This document shows positions 8,062 to 15,161 of a DNA stretch of 49,311 nt, one piece after another. The stretch's first letter is position 1; every line of letters begins with the position of its first letter. Both the position numbers and the translations under genes were made by a program. The notes under the pieces were generated by a model. The model had not been told where the DNA came from and did no database searches. It worked only from the letters and a program-made list of their open reading frames with translations. Source of the DNA: Bacteroidales bacterium SW299 (GTDB lineage: Bacteria > Bacteroidota > Bacteroidia > Bacteroidales > Bacteroidaceae); the NCBI GenBank assembly GCA_019550975.1, contig SDWH01000025.1, positions 1 through 49,311 of the forward strand, given 5' to 3'.

Positions 8062-11000
8062 TTACTCTACACTTTTAAGTTTGGCCAATCGGGTTTCAAT
8101 CATCTGCGCGATGTCATCATTCGCCTGATAGTTCTGCTGCAATGACAAAAGATACTGTTTGGCTTCCATGTCCTTGCCCAGTTTCATATACACATCCGAC
8201 AACAGCACAAAGCTTCTTGCCAGCCAGTAAGCATGAGGCGTGCTGACTTCAATATAATCCAGCACTTCCTTTTCAGCTTCGCCTGTCTTTCCTTCATTAA
8301 AATACAGCTGCGCTACCAGATACTTCGCCTCTGCACCGTATACGTTGCGTGTATCAGCAGACAAGACTTTCAAGTCGGCTATTCCTTCACCCGTTCTCCC
8401 TTCCCGCACAAATGCCTTCGCGCGGCAGTACAACGCTTCATCCTTGATTTCCGGCAACAGTTTGCTGTGGGCCAGCAAAGCAGAAGCCGCAGAGATGATT
8501 TCTTTAGTGTCTTTCAGTGCGCTGCTGCTTCTGAGTGCTCCAAGCTGTGCCTGAACTCGCTCTTCCTCTGATGCCGAACGGTCGGCCAATAGCTTGTAAA
8601 GCCCCAAAGCCTTCGAATAGTCTTTGTCTTCGTATGCTATCGCCGCACTCATGGCCAGTGCCTCACCATAATACTTGCTTCCGGAATATTTCAGCACTTG
8701 CTCCAGATAAGTCAGCGCTTCCCGATAATCCTTGTGCTGATAAGCGATCAGCCCCAAATAATAAGAAGCGTCCGTACTGAACGCACCCTGCGGGAAAGAC
8801 TGCAGATAGCGCACAAAACTTGCTTTAGCCTCGGCTACGTTCCCACGCAAATAAACACGCTCGGCAGCCACATAAGTGAGCGAATCACGTTCGCTGACGT
8901 CAAACGAGCCCCCTCCGGGCAAAGCAGAAGCAAAAGCCAGATAATCGTCGACTTTGTTCAAGTCTACATAGATTGCCCGCAGGTCACGCTGTGCCAGACG
9001 GGCCTCTTCGCTCCCCGGATAATCAGAAATAACCTTTTTATAAGCAGCAATAGCCTCGTCATAGCGGTCATTCTGATAATACAGCAAACCGATCTCGTTA
9101 GCAGCCTTGCGCGACAAGGCACTTTCGGGATAATGCCCGAGCAGCTCTTTATAGCGTCTGATGGCATTTTCAGTGTCGTCCATCTGCACGAAAGCACGTC
9201 CTTGTTCATACAGTGCATCATCCATATACTGCGATTGGGGATAATCGGTAATCAAACGGTTCAGCGTCTGGATCTTACCAGAGTAGTCACGCTGCAACCC
9301 CTTTACAAAGCCTTCTTGAAACAAAGAGTAGTCACCCAACGAAGCATCCATCTTCACAGCCTGACCGTATTGCTTTTCCGCTTCCGCAAAAAGACGGTTA
9401 TAGAAATAGCAATCTCCGATACGGTTATACGAGTCGGCCAGCACCGAACGGTTCTCCAGCAGTCCGCCGTCGACGCAACGCTGGAACCATATCCTTGCCT
9501 TGTCATACAGCTTCTGTTTAAAATAGACATATCCCATGTTGTATAAAGCCAGCCCGTATTCAGCAGTCCGTTTGTCAAGAGCAAACTCCATATAGAGCCG
9601 GAAATCATTGGCGGCAGAGGCATACTGCCCCATACGGTATTCCGATTCGCCTCTCCAATAATAGGCATCTGCCTTTGTCTGCTGGTTATACTGCCCCTGC
9701 TGGAGCGAGCGGGTGAAATAGTTTGCCGCACCTTCAAAATCAGCCTGCGCAAACTGCTGGGTCCCCATCCGGAACAGCAATTTCTGCTTGGCCTCAAGAA
9801 TGCGCGGCCCCGGACTGGATATCTTGTCAATGGAGCGCAAGGCCGCTTCATAGCTTCGGGTATTCATATACACCTCAACCAGATAATTGTCCACCTTCTC
9901 TGCATAAGGAGAGTTAGGATATTCGTTCAAGAAACGCTCGAACACGGTGACCGATTCGGCAAAAGGCGAATACGATGTTTCATGGATGCACAAGGCATAA
10001 TTATATAACGCCTGTTCACGGACAGCCGGATCAAAATTCATCGACGAAGCGCGCTCAAACGCCATACGGGTCTGATTCCGCTCTTTCAACTGAAGTCCGG
10101 CCAGACCGATATGCAGATACGCATTCTGCGCCATCAGATCTTCCTTGCCTGTAACCTTTCCCAGGCATTCGACAGCCTTTGAATAGACTCCCGTCTTGAA
10201 ATGACTCATGCCCAGTTTATACAAAGCATTCCGTTCGGGAGAAGAAGTCTGCCGGCAATAGCCGTCCAGCCAACGCACAGCCGACGCATAATCTTCCATT
10301 CCGAAAGCGGATTCTCCGGCAATACGCGCCATCTGCACGGCATACTTCTGGGCTGCATTGCGGTCTAAATAAGCCTCAGCCGTTTTTTTCGCCCGTACAT
10401 AATCACCTGTTTTCAGGTAGATGTCCGCTATGTAGTAAGGTGCAAGCTCCGCATAGCTTCCGTTTTGCCCGACACGGAGAAAACCCTCAAGCGCCGGCTT
10501 ATACTTGCCGCGCATATAGTCGATATAGGCAAGATTATACACAGCATCATCCCGATAGTCTGCACTCACCTCCTTCAGCACACTGAAGTCGAAAGCCGCC
10601 GCCGTCCAGTCTTCCGTTTTCAGAAAAGACGTTGCCCTTCTCAGCAGACATGCGTCGCGTTCCTCCGCGGGCAAAGCCTCCACCTCACATTGGCGGAAGA
10701 CGGCAATGGCCTCACGATACTCCCCCTCAAAGAAATAAGCCGACGCAATCAACGAATAGACGCGATTGGCATAACGTGTTTCAGGATGCGCCGAAAGATA
10801 AGTCTTCAGCACGTCAATGCGGTCGGGCATACCCAGTTCGTAGGCTGTGCATGCCAGCATATAGTCGGCCTCATCGCGGAAGTCAGCCGTTTCCGCCTCG
10901 CTCACATACTGCGAGAGAGTCTGTCGGGCCGCTGCATAATCGTGACGGAGAAACAGTCGTTTCCCGTCGTTGAACAGACGTTCCGCTCCCGTCAATGGCT

Positions 11001-11082
11001 CAGTCTGCTGTGAAAAAGCAGCCACCGGCAAGGCGCAAAGCAGTCCGGCCGCCCATTTATATCCTTTGATTTTTCGTTTCAT
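8062..11082 (-). CDS. Large periplasmic tetratricopeptide-repeat protein
   Basis: A 1006-residue protein with a signal peptide (about 1-25, ALPVAAFSQ) and many TPR-like units along its whole length, such as YNLAYIDYMRGKYKPALEGFLRV and LYYQNDRYDEAIAAYKKVISDYP. Many units resemble the BamD/YbgF type found in envelope proteins. There is no catalytic domain; it is most likely a scaffold on the periplasmic side of the outer membrane. It starts 12 bases after the NUDIX gene and its stop abuts the beta-barrel gene. The pairing of long TPR and barrel suggests they act together, but this is inference. Confidence 0.8.
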   Translation of the reverse strand: MKRKIKGYKWAAGLLCALPVAAFSQQTEPLTGAERLFNDGKRLFLRHDYAAARQTLSQYVSEAETADFRDEADYMLACTAYELGMPDRIDVLKTYLSAHPETRYANRVYSLIASAYFFEGEYREAIAVFRQCEVEALPAEERDACLLRRATSFLKTEDWTAAAFDFSVLKEVSADYRDDAVYNLAYIDYMRGKYKPALEGFLRVGQNGSYAELAPYYIADIYLKTGDYVRAKKTAEAYLDRNAAQKYAVQMARIAGESAFGMEDYASAVRWLDGYCRQTSSPERNALYKLGMSHFKTGVYSKAVECLGKVTGKEDLMAQNAYLHIGLAGLQLKERNQTRMAFERASSMNFDPAVREQALYNYALCIHETSYSPFAESVTVFERFLNEYPNSPYAEKVDNYLVEVYMNTRSYEAALRSIDKISSPGPRILEAKQKLLFRMGTQQFAQADFEGAANYFTRSLQQGQYNQQTKADAYYWRGESEYRMGQYASAANDFRLYMEFALDKRTAEYGLALYNMGYVYFKQKLYDKARIWFQRCVDGGLLENRSVLADSYNRIGDCYFYNRLFAEAEKQYGQAVKMDASLGDYSLFQEGFVKGLQRDYSGKIQTLNRLITDYPQSQYMDDALYEQGRAFVQMDDTENAIRRYKELLGHYPESALSRKAANEIGLLYYQNDRYDEAIAAYKKVISDYPGSEEARLAQRDLRAIYVDLNKVDDYLAFASALPGGGSFDVSERDSLTYVAAERVYLRGNVAEAKASFVRYLQSFPQGAFSTDASYYLGLIAYQHKDYREALTYLEQVLKYSGSKYYGEALAMSAAIAYEDKDYSKALGLYKLLADRSASEEERVQAQLGALRSSSALKDTKEIISAASALLAHSKLLPEIKDEALYCRAKAFVREGRTGEGIADLKVLSADTRNVYGAEAKYLVAQLYFNEGKTGEAEKEVLDYIEVSTPHAYWLARSFVLLSDVYMKLGKDMEAKQYLLSLQQNYQANDDIAQMIETRLAKLKSVE

Positions 11083-11094
11083 CTCTTTCCGTTA

Positions 11095-11619
11095 TTATTT
11101 TCTATGTTCTTCCAAAAAGCGGGTCACTCCTTCACGCACCGAATCCAGTCCGAAATCCTCCGGATTCACCTTGTCAAGCGGCATCCAGAAAGAATCCGCC
11201 ACGTCATCGTTCGCCTCGATCAGGCTGTCATCGGCCACCTTGCAGAGAAAGAACTGGTCGAGCGTATGCACAAGGAATCCGGAATACAGATACGTGTTCG
11301 GCAAAGAAAACAGATACTTCGCCTCCGTTACAGTCAGCCCGGTTTCCTCTTTCACCTCGCGGCTCACTCCTTCTTCGCCCGTTTCGAACATGTCGATAAA
11401 ACCGCCCGAGAGGTCAAGCGTGCCCTTGGCCGGCTCTTTTCCTCTGCGGCACACCAACAGTTCATTCTTGTGGTTCAAGATAAAGGCTACGGTTGCCGCA
11501 CTTGGATTGAAATAATATACAAAGCCGCAATCGGCACACTTCTTTGATTTCGCGTTGTGTATTTCAAAATGCTTCGAGCCACATTTCGGACAATACTTGA
11601 ATAAATCTAACGGATGCAT
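11095..11619 (-). CDS. NUDIX hydrolase with N-terminal zinc ribbon
   Basis: A 174-residue cytoplasmic protein. Cysteines C10, C13, C28 and C31 make a zinc ribbon like that of NudC-type enzymes. The NUDIX box G73-x5-E79-x7-R87-E88-x-x-E91-E92-x-G94 is intact, so it should bind Mg2+ and hydrolyse a nucleoside-diphosphate-linked substrate. It is shorter than NADH pyrophosphatase NudC (about 250 residues), so the substrate is open. It is first in a minus-strand operon with the TPR and beta-barrel genes, 12 bases from the former. A TATATTTG promoter box lies 29 bases upstream. Confidence 0.88.
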   Translation of the reverse strand: MHPLDLFKYCPKCGSKHFEIHNAKSKKCADCGFVYYFNPSAATVAFILNHKNELLVCRRGKEPAKGTLDLSGGFIDMFETGEEGVSREVKEETGLTVTEAKYLFSLPNTYLYSGFLVHTLDQFFLCKVADDSLIEANDDVADSFWMPLDKVNPEDFGLDSVREGVTRFLEEHRK

Positions 11620-11647
11620 GGTTTCTGTATTTATCTTTAAAACTCCA

Positions 11648-11655
11648 CAAATATA
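11648..11655 (-). promoter_or_regulatory. Promoter -7 box of the NUDIX-TPR-barrel operon
   Basis: The minus strand reads TATATTTG, a perfect TAnnTTTG box, ending 28 bases before the NUDIX start codon. No convincing -33 box was found. Confidence 0.6.
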
Positions 11656-11880
11656 ATGAATAAGAACAACAGATGCTACCTTTTCTTTATTTTATTCCCT
11701 TTCTGGAAGAAACAAGGTTTTGCGGAACTCCGGAAACAGCTGTTCCGTCCCGGAAGACAGAGCCGGAAAAGAAATTCCTTCCGGCATCCGCCAATCCGTC
11801 AAATCGCATATCTGAAACAAATTTTCCGCCCAAATAATATTTATTTCTGTCAAAATAGCAGATAAATAAAAAACTTTTTC

Positions 11881-11888
11881 TACATTTG
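11881..11888 (+). promoter_or_regulatory. Promoter -7 box of the Lrp-family gene
   Basis: TACATTTG matches TAnnTTTG, 35 bases before the start codon at 11924. The 304-base gap 11620-11923 holds this box and the divergent NUDIX promoter; I see no gene or strong hairpin in the rest. Confidence 0.55.
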
Positions 11889-11923
11889 CTTACAATATGA
11901 TAAAAACCAGAACCATTTGAAAT

Positions 11924-12391
11924 ATGGAAAAGATTGATAAACTTGACAGGCAGATTCTGGAAATCATTTCACAGAATGCCAGAATTCCGTTCAAAGACGT
12001 AGCCGCAGAATGCGGAGTGTCACGTGCTGCCATCCATCAGCGTGTGCAAAGGCTGATTGATCTGGGTGTAATTATCGGCTCAGGATATCATGTAAACCCT
12101 AAAAGTCTGGGATACAGCACTTGCACTTATGTAGGAATCAAGCTCGAAAAAGGCTCCATGTACAAGAGCGTAGTGGCTGAACTGAAAAAAATACCTGAAA
12201 TTGTTGAATGCCACTTCACCACTGGTCCATACACCATGTTGACCAAACTTTATTCAACCGACAACGAGCACCTGATGGACTTGTTGAACTCGAAGATTCA
12301 GGAAATCCCGGGAGTTACCGCTACAGAAACGCTTATCTCTTTGGAACAAAGCATCAAGAAAGAGATTCCTATCCGCAAAGAAGTTGAATGA
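11924..12391 (+). CDS. Lrp/AsnC family transcriptional regulator
   Basis: A 155-residue regulator. The N-terminal winged helix (about 4-65, LDRQILEIISQNARIPFKDV then CGVSRAAIHQRVQRL) binds DNA. The C-terminal RAM domain (about 70-145) normally binds an amino acid and drives oligomerisation; GPYTMLTKLYSTDNEHLMDLL corresponds to its core. Family members often regulate amino-acid metabolism and themselves. The effector and targets cannot be read from the sequence. It overlaps the next gene (DUF4491) at its stop codon, so the two are cotranscribed. ptb-buk lies close by, but any regulatory link is speculation. Confidence 0.9.
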   Translation: MEKIDKLDRQILEIISQNARIPFKDVAAECGVSRAAIHQRVQRLIDLGVIIGSGYHVNPKSLGYSTCTYVGIKLEKGSMYKSVVAELKKIPEIVECHFTTGPYTMLTKLYSTDNEHLMDLLNSKIQEIPGVTATETLISLEQSIKKEIPIRKEVE

Positions 12392-12720
12392 TGGAGTGGA
12401 TAAAAGCGCTGCATTTTGACGGAATCATTATCGGAATATGCACTTTCCTCATCATCGGGATGTTTCACCCGATCGTCATCAAGGCCGAATATTACTGGGG
12501 AACCCGATGCTGGTGGATATTCTTGCTTCTGGGCATAGCGGGAATCGCCCTGTCGCTGCTCACGAACGACATTCTGATCTCCTCTCTGCTTGGAGTATTT
12601 TCCTTCTCTTCGTTCTGGAGCATCAAAGAGATATTCGAACAGCGCGAACGGGTACTTAAAGGCTGGTTCCCTATGAATCCCAAAAGAAGGGACGAATACG
12701 GAGCAAAGACAAAGGATTGA
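12388..12720 (+). CDS. DUF4491 family membrane protein
   Basis: A 110-residue small membrane protein with three hydrophobic segments (about 11-28, 42-58 and 63-78) and a charged C-terminal tail. The GIIIGICTFLIIGMFHPIVIKAEYYWG start is typical of DUF4491, a family of unknown function common in Bacteroidales. The start overlaps the Lrp-family stop codon (ATGA); ATG codons at 12388 and 12391 are both possible. The tight coupling suggests that the regulator and this protein serve the same process, which is not known. Confidence 0.8.
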   Translation: MMEWIKALHFDGIIIGICTFLIIGMFHPIVIKAEYYWGTRCWWIFLLLGIAGIALSLLTNDILISSLLGVFSFSSFWSIKEIFEQRERVLKGWFPMNPKRRDEYGAKTKD

Positions 12721-12765
12721 AAAGATACAGCGTGCGGAAACGAAAGCCTCGCCCGCCCTTAAACT

Positions 12766-13029
12766 TCAACCGGACGGAATCTCAAAGCGAGTCCTTTTCA
12801 AGGCAAGCGGCAGCAAAATGCCGCCTTCCTCTGCAGAAAGGAAACGTTTCTCACCGATGAAAAGTGCCTTCTTCTCTGGAAAGAATTCAGCCAGCCCCTT
12901 AAGAAAGTCTATCTCCAGCCTAAAGATATACATCTTCAATCTGAAGATATGTATCTCCAGGCTGGAGATAGACATCTCTAAGCCAGAGATACAGAATATC
13001 ACGGACAATCGCCTGCTTTTAGCTGACAT
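12766..13029 (-). CDS. Possible 87-residue ORF spanning the palindrome array (doubtful)
   Basis: An ATG-started minus-strand frame that crosses the 94-bp repeat element. Because the palindromes repeat every 21 bases, the frame encodes a seven-residue pattern of the type x-L-E-I-x-I-S/F, as in ISSLEIHIFRLKMYIFRLE. The second copy of the element at 45653-45746 gives a similar translation in the matching frame (FCI..LE...IS.L.I.IF.LKM.I..L..DF). The opposite strand is also open, and the palindromic constraint can explain this, so I do not trust it as a real gene. It lies just downstream of buk. Confidence 0.15.
   Translation of the reverse strand: MSAKSRRLSVIFCISGLEMSISSLEIHIFRLKMYIFRLEIDFLKGLAEFFPEKKALFIGEKRFLSAEEGGILLPLALKRTRFEIPSG
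12904..12997 (-). repeat. 94-bp element with four palindromes at a 21-bp period, copy 1
   Basis: Four 17-base near-palindromes start at 12911, 12932, 12953 and 12974, exactly 21 bases apart with 4-base spacers. Two are perfect over 7-bp arms (12932-12948 and 12953-12969) and one of them has GC where the other has AT at the same paired position. Read on the minus strand, ATTCTGT precedes and AGACTTT follows the array, matching the flanks of copy 2 at 45653-45746, which lies in the opposite orientation. It occupies the 366-base gap between the convergent DUF4491 and buk genes. Its function is unknown. Confidence 0.85.
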
Positions 13030-13086
13030 TCCATTCTTCTTGGCAAACGAACCGCAGCGTCTGCCGTTACGGATTATGCTTTAAAA

Positions 13087-14151
13087 TCAGGCCGGACAAT
13101 ATTCCTGCAGCGGGAGTTCTCCTCTCAACGCTCCTATTGCATTCATGGCCAGTGCTCCCATCTCATCTTCACCGGGAATGACAACTATTGGAGCCAGCCC
13201 TTCGATCCATTCACGTATTCCTTCCACACAATAGTCGCTGAAAGCGATTCCGCCGGTCAGGATGATGGCATCAGTCTGACCGTGAAGCGCCACATGCATC
13301 GCGCCGATCTGTTTGGCCACCGCATAAAGCATGGAATCGAGCACCAGCTTGTGGTTTTTCGCGCCTGCGTGCGCCCAGCGGACAATGGTCGGCACATCGG
13401 TTGTTCCCAAATGAGCGATCAGACCTCCTTTGCCGTTCAGCATTTTCCTGATCTCCTTATAGGTATATTTTCCGCTGAAACAGAGATCCACAAGCTGGCG
13501 TGCCGGAACAGTTCCCGCACGTTCAGGACTGAAAGGACCTTCTCCATTCAGGGCGTTGTTCACATCAATGACCTTTCCGTGATGATGCGCACTGACTGAA
13601 ATACCTCCTCCCAAATGAGCCACCACCAGATTCAGTTCTTCATACTTTTTCCCGATCCGTGACGCATAGTTTCTGGAAACCGCCCGACTGTTCAAAGCAT
13701 GGAATATGGAGATACGCGGAATCTCCGGAATGCCGGTCAGACGGGCAAGAGCGCAAAGTTCGTCTGTCACCACAGGATCGGCGATAAACGACGGGCAGCC
13801 CGCTTCTCCGGCAATCTCATCGGCAATCCAAGCCGCCAGATTCGAAGCGTGTTCCATATCCGCATTCCACAAATCGTGTTTAATGCGCTCGTTTATGCGG
13901 TACACTCCGCCCGGCGTCGGTTTCAGCAAACCGCCCCGCGCCACCACTGCGTCAAACTCCAGGCGGATACCCGCACGCGCCAATGTGTCCCTCACGTGGC
14001 TGCACCGGTAATCATACTGCTCATTGATATGACGAAACGCAGCCAGTTCCTTAGACGGATGGCTCAGGCTGTCCTTCCATAAAGGACCGCTTTCGTCATA
14101 TACGGCCAACTTGGTTGAAGTTGAACCGGGATTGATTACTAATATTCTCAT
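13087..14151 (-). CDS. buk: Butyrate kinase
   Basis: A 354-residue acetokinase-family enzyme that transfers the phosphoryl group of butyryl- (or branched-chain acyl-) phosphate to ADP. The N-terminal phosphate-binding segment ILVINPGSTSTKLAVYD and the internal VVAHLGGGISVSAHHHG and GKGGLIAHLGTTD are family signatures. Length matches butyrate kinase rather than acetate kinase (about 400). It follows ptb by 6 bases, so the pair makes ATP from an acyl-CoA. Many Bacteroides do not make butyrate as a main product, so isobutyrate or isovalerate from amino acids is a fair alternative substrate (inference). Confidence 0.92.
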   Translation of the reverse strand: MRILVINPGSTSTKLAVYDESGPLWKDSLSHPSKELAAFRHINEQYDYRCSHVRDTLARAGIRLEFDAVVARGGLLKPTPGGVYRINERIKHDLWNADMEHASNLAAWIADEIAGEAGCPSFIADPVVTDELCALARLTGIPEIPRISIFHALNSRAVSRNYASRIGKKYEELNLVVAHLGGGISVSAHHHGKVIDVNNALNGEGPFSPERAGTVPARQLVDLCFSGKYTYKEIRKMLNGKGGLIAHLGTTDVPTIVRWAHAGAKNHKLVLDSMLYAVAKQIGAMHVALHGQTDAIILTGGIAFSDYCVEGIREWIEGLAPIVVIPGEDEMGALAMNAIGALRGELPLQEYCPA

Positions 14152-14157
14152 ATATGA

Positions 14158-15081
14158 CTATTGATCTTGTTGATTTCCCGCCAGACACGCCAACGCCAGA
14201 CTGTAGTATTTGGAGTTCCCCGAATCGCTCCGCGAAGGAACAACCACCGGAGCAATCGTTCCGGTCAGCATTCCCGCCATATTCGCATCGCCGAACAGCG
14301 ACAAAGTCTTATAGAATGTGTTTCCTGACTCAATGTTCGGAAAAATCAAGATATCGGCATTCCCGACCACCGGCGACGAAAGCCCTTTGATGTCACCGCT
14401 ATGCTTGTCGCATGCGGTCTTGGCATCCATCGGACCGTCTATAAACATTCTGCCGAATTTTCCTTCAGCGGCCTCCTGTTTCAAAGCCGCATAACTCAAT
14501 GTATGCGGAAACTTCTCGTTGATCTTTTCCGTACAATGGATCAATGCCACACGCGGTTCGTCATTGCCGAACTTACGGCAGACAGAAATGTCATTCATGA
14601 TCATGGCACGGAACTGTTCAAGCGTCGGACGAGGGATGACAGCTGCATCCGAAAAGAAAAGCAGCTTATGATAAAGCGGCACCTGAGCTACTGCCACATG
14701 ACTCAGAACACCCCCTTCCGGCAACAGGCCGACTCCTTTCTTCAGCACCGCGCGCAACAGATTGTCTGTATTGATAAGCCCTTTCATCAAAATATCTGCC
14801 CCACCTGTCCGTACCAACTGTACTGCCAGAGCAGCGGCATCATCAGGAGTGGCGACCTCATAAATCCGGATAAAATCGGGAGAAGCCGACCAAAGATGCC
14901 AGGCCACATCGAGATGGGCAGAGTCTGTCACCAGAAGATATTCGGCTATCTCTTCCCTCAAACTGCGTATGATCACATACTCCGTATGGGGATCGTTCGG
15001 GCAGACAACCGCTACTTTACGCCTTATTCCTCTGGAGCGCAGGCAATTTACCAACTGAGAAAGCGTTTGAATCATATCCAT
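14158..15081 (-). CDS. ptb: Phosphate butyryltransferase
   Basis: Converts butyryl-CoA plus phosphate to butyryl-phosphate, feeding butyrate kinase. The 307-residue product belongs to the phosphotransacetylase/phosphobutyryltransferase family; ADILMKGLINTDNLLRAVLKK and the C-terminal FPNIESGNTFYKTL correspond to conserved active-site regions. I chose the ATG at 15081 (MDMIQTL); the longer frame starts with TTG nine codons upstream, and MIQTL at 15075 is also possible. Its 5' side faces the C26-M19 fusion gene across an 80-base region with a 30-base palindrome. Confidence 0.9.
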   Translation of the reverse strand: MDMIQTLSQLVNCLRSRGIRRKVAVVCPNDPHTEYVIIRSLREEIAEYLLVTDSAHLDVAWHLWSASPDFIRIYEVATPDDAAALAVQLVRTGGADILMKGLINTDNLLRAVLKKGVGLLPEGGVLSHVAVAQVPLYHKLLFFSDAAVIPRPTLEQFRAMIMNDISVCRKFGNDEPRVALIHCTEKINEKFPHTLSYAALKQEAAEGKFGRMFIDGPMDAKTACDKHSGDIKGLSSPVVGNADILIFPNIESGNTFYKTLSLFGDANMAGMLTGTIAPVVVPSRSDSGNSKYYSLALACLAGNQQDQ

Positions 15082-15113
15082 ATCATCAGATTTTAAACAA
15101 ATATGCAAAATTT

Positions 15114-15143
15114 ATTCGGATAAATCCCTATATTTGTCCGAAT
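15114..15143. promoter_or_regulatory. Operator-like palindrome and promoter between ptb and the peptidase fusion
   Basis: Two 12-base arms (15114-15125 and 15132-15143) are inverted copies with one mismatch around a 6-base centre. The palindrome contains a perfect -7 box, TATATTTG (15129-15136), for the plus-strand gene starting at 15162. It is also 33 bases upstream of the ptb start. A dimeric repressor bound here would block the rightward promoter and could affect both genes. Confidence 0.6.
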
Positions 15144-15161
15144 AGCAGAAACATTTAACGT

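Noticed and set aside
12904..12997. CRISPR array at the palindromic repeats
   Set aside because: Units are 21 bases with only 4-base spacers, repeats are palindromic and imperfect, and no cas genes are present.
13087..14151. Acetate kinase instead of butyrate kinase
   Set aside because: The length (354) and the ptb partner fit butyrate kinase better; acetate kinases are longer.
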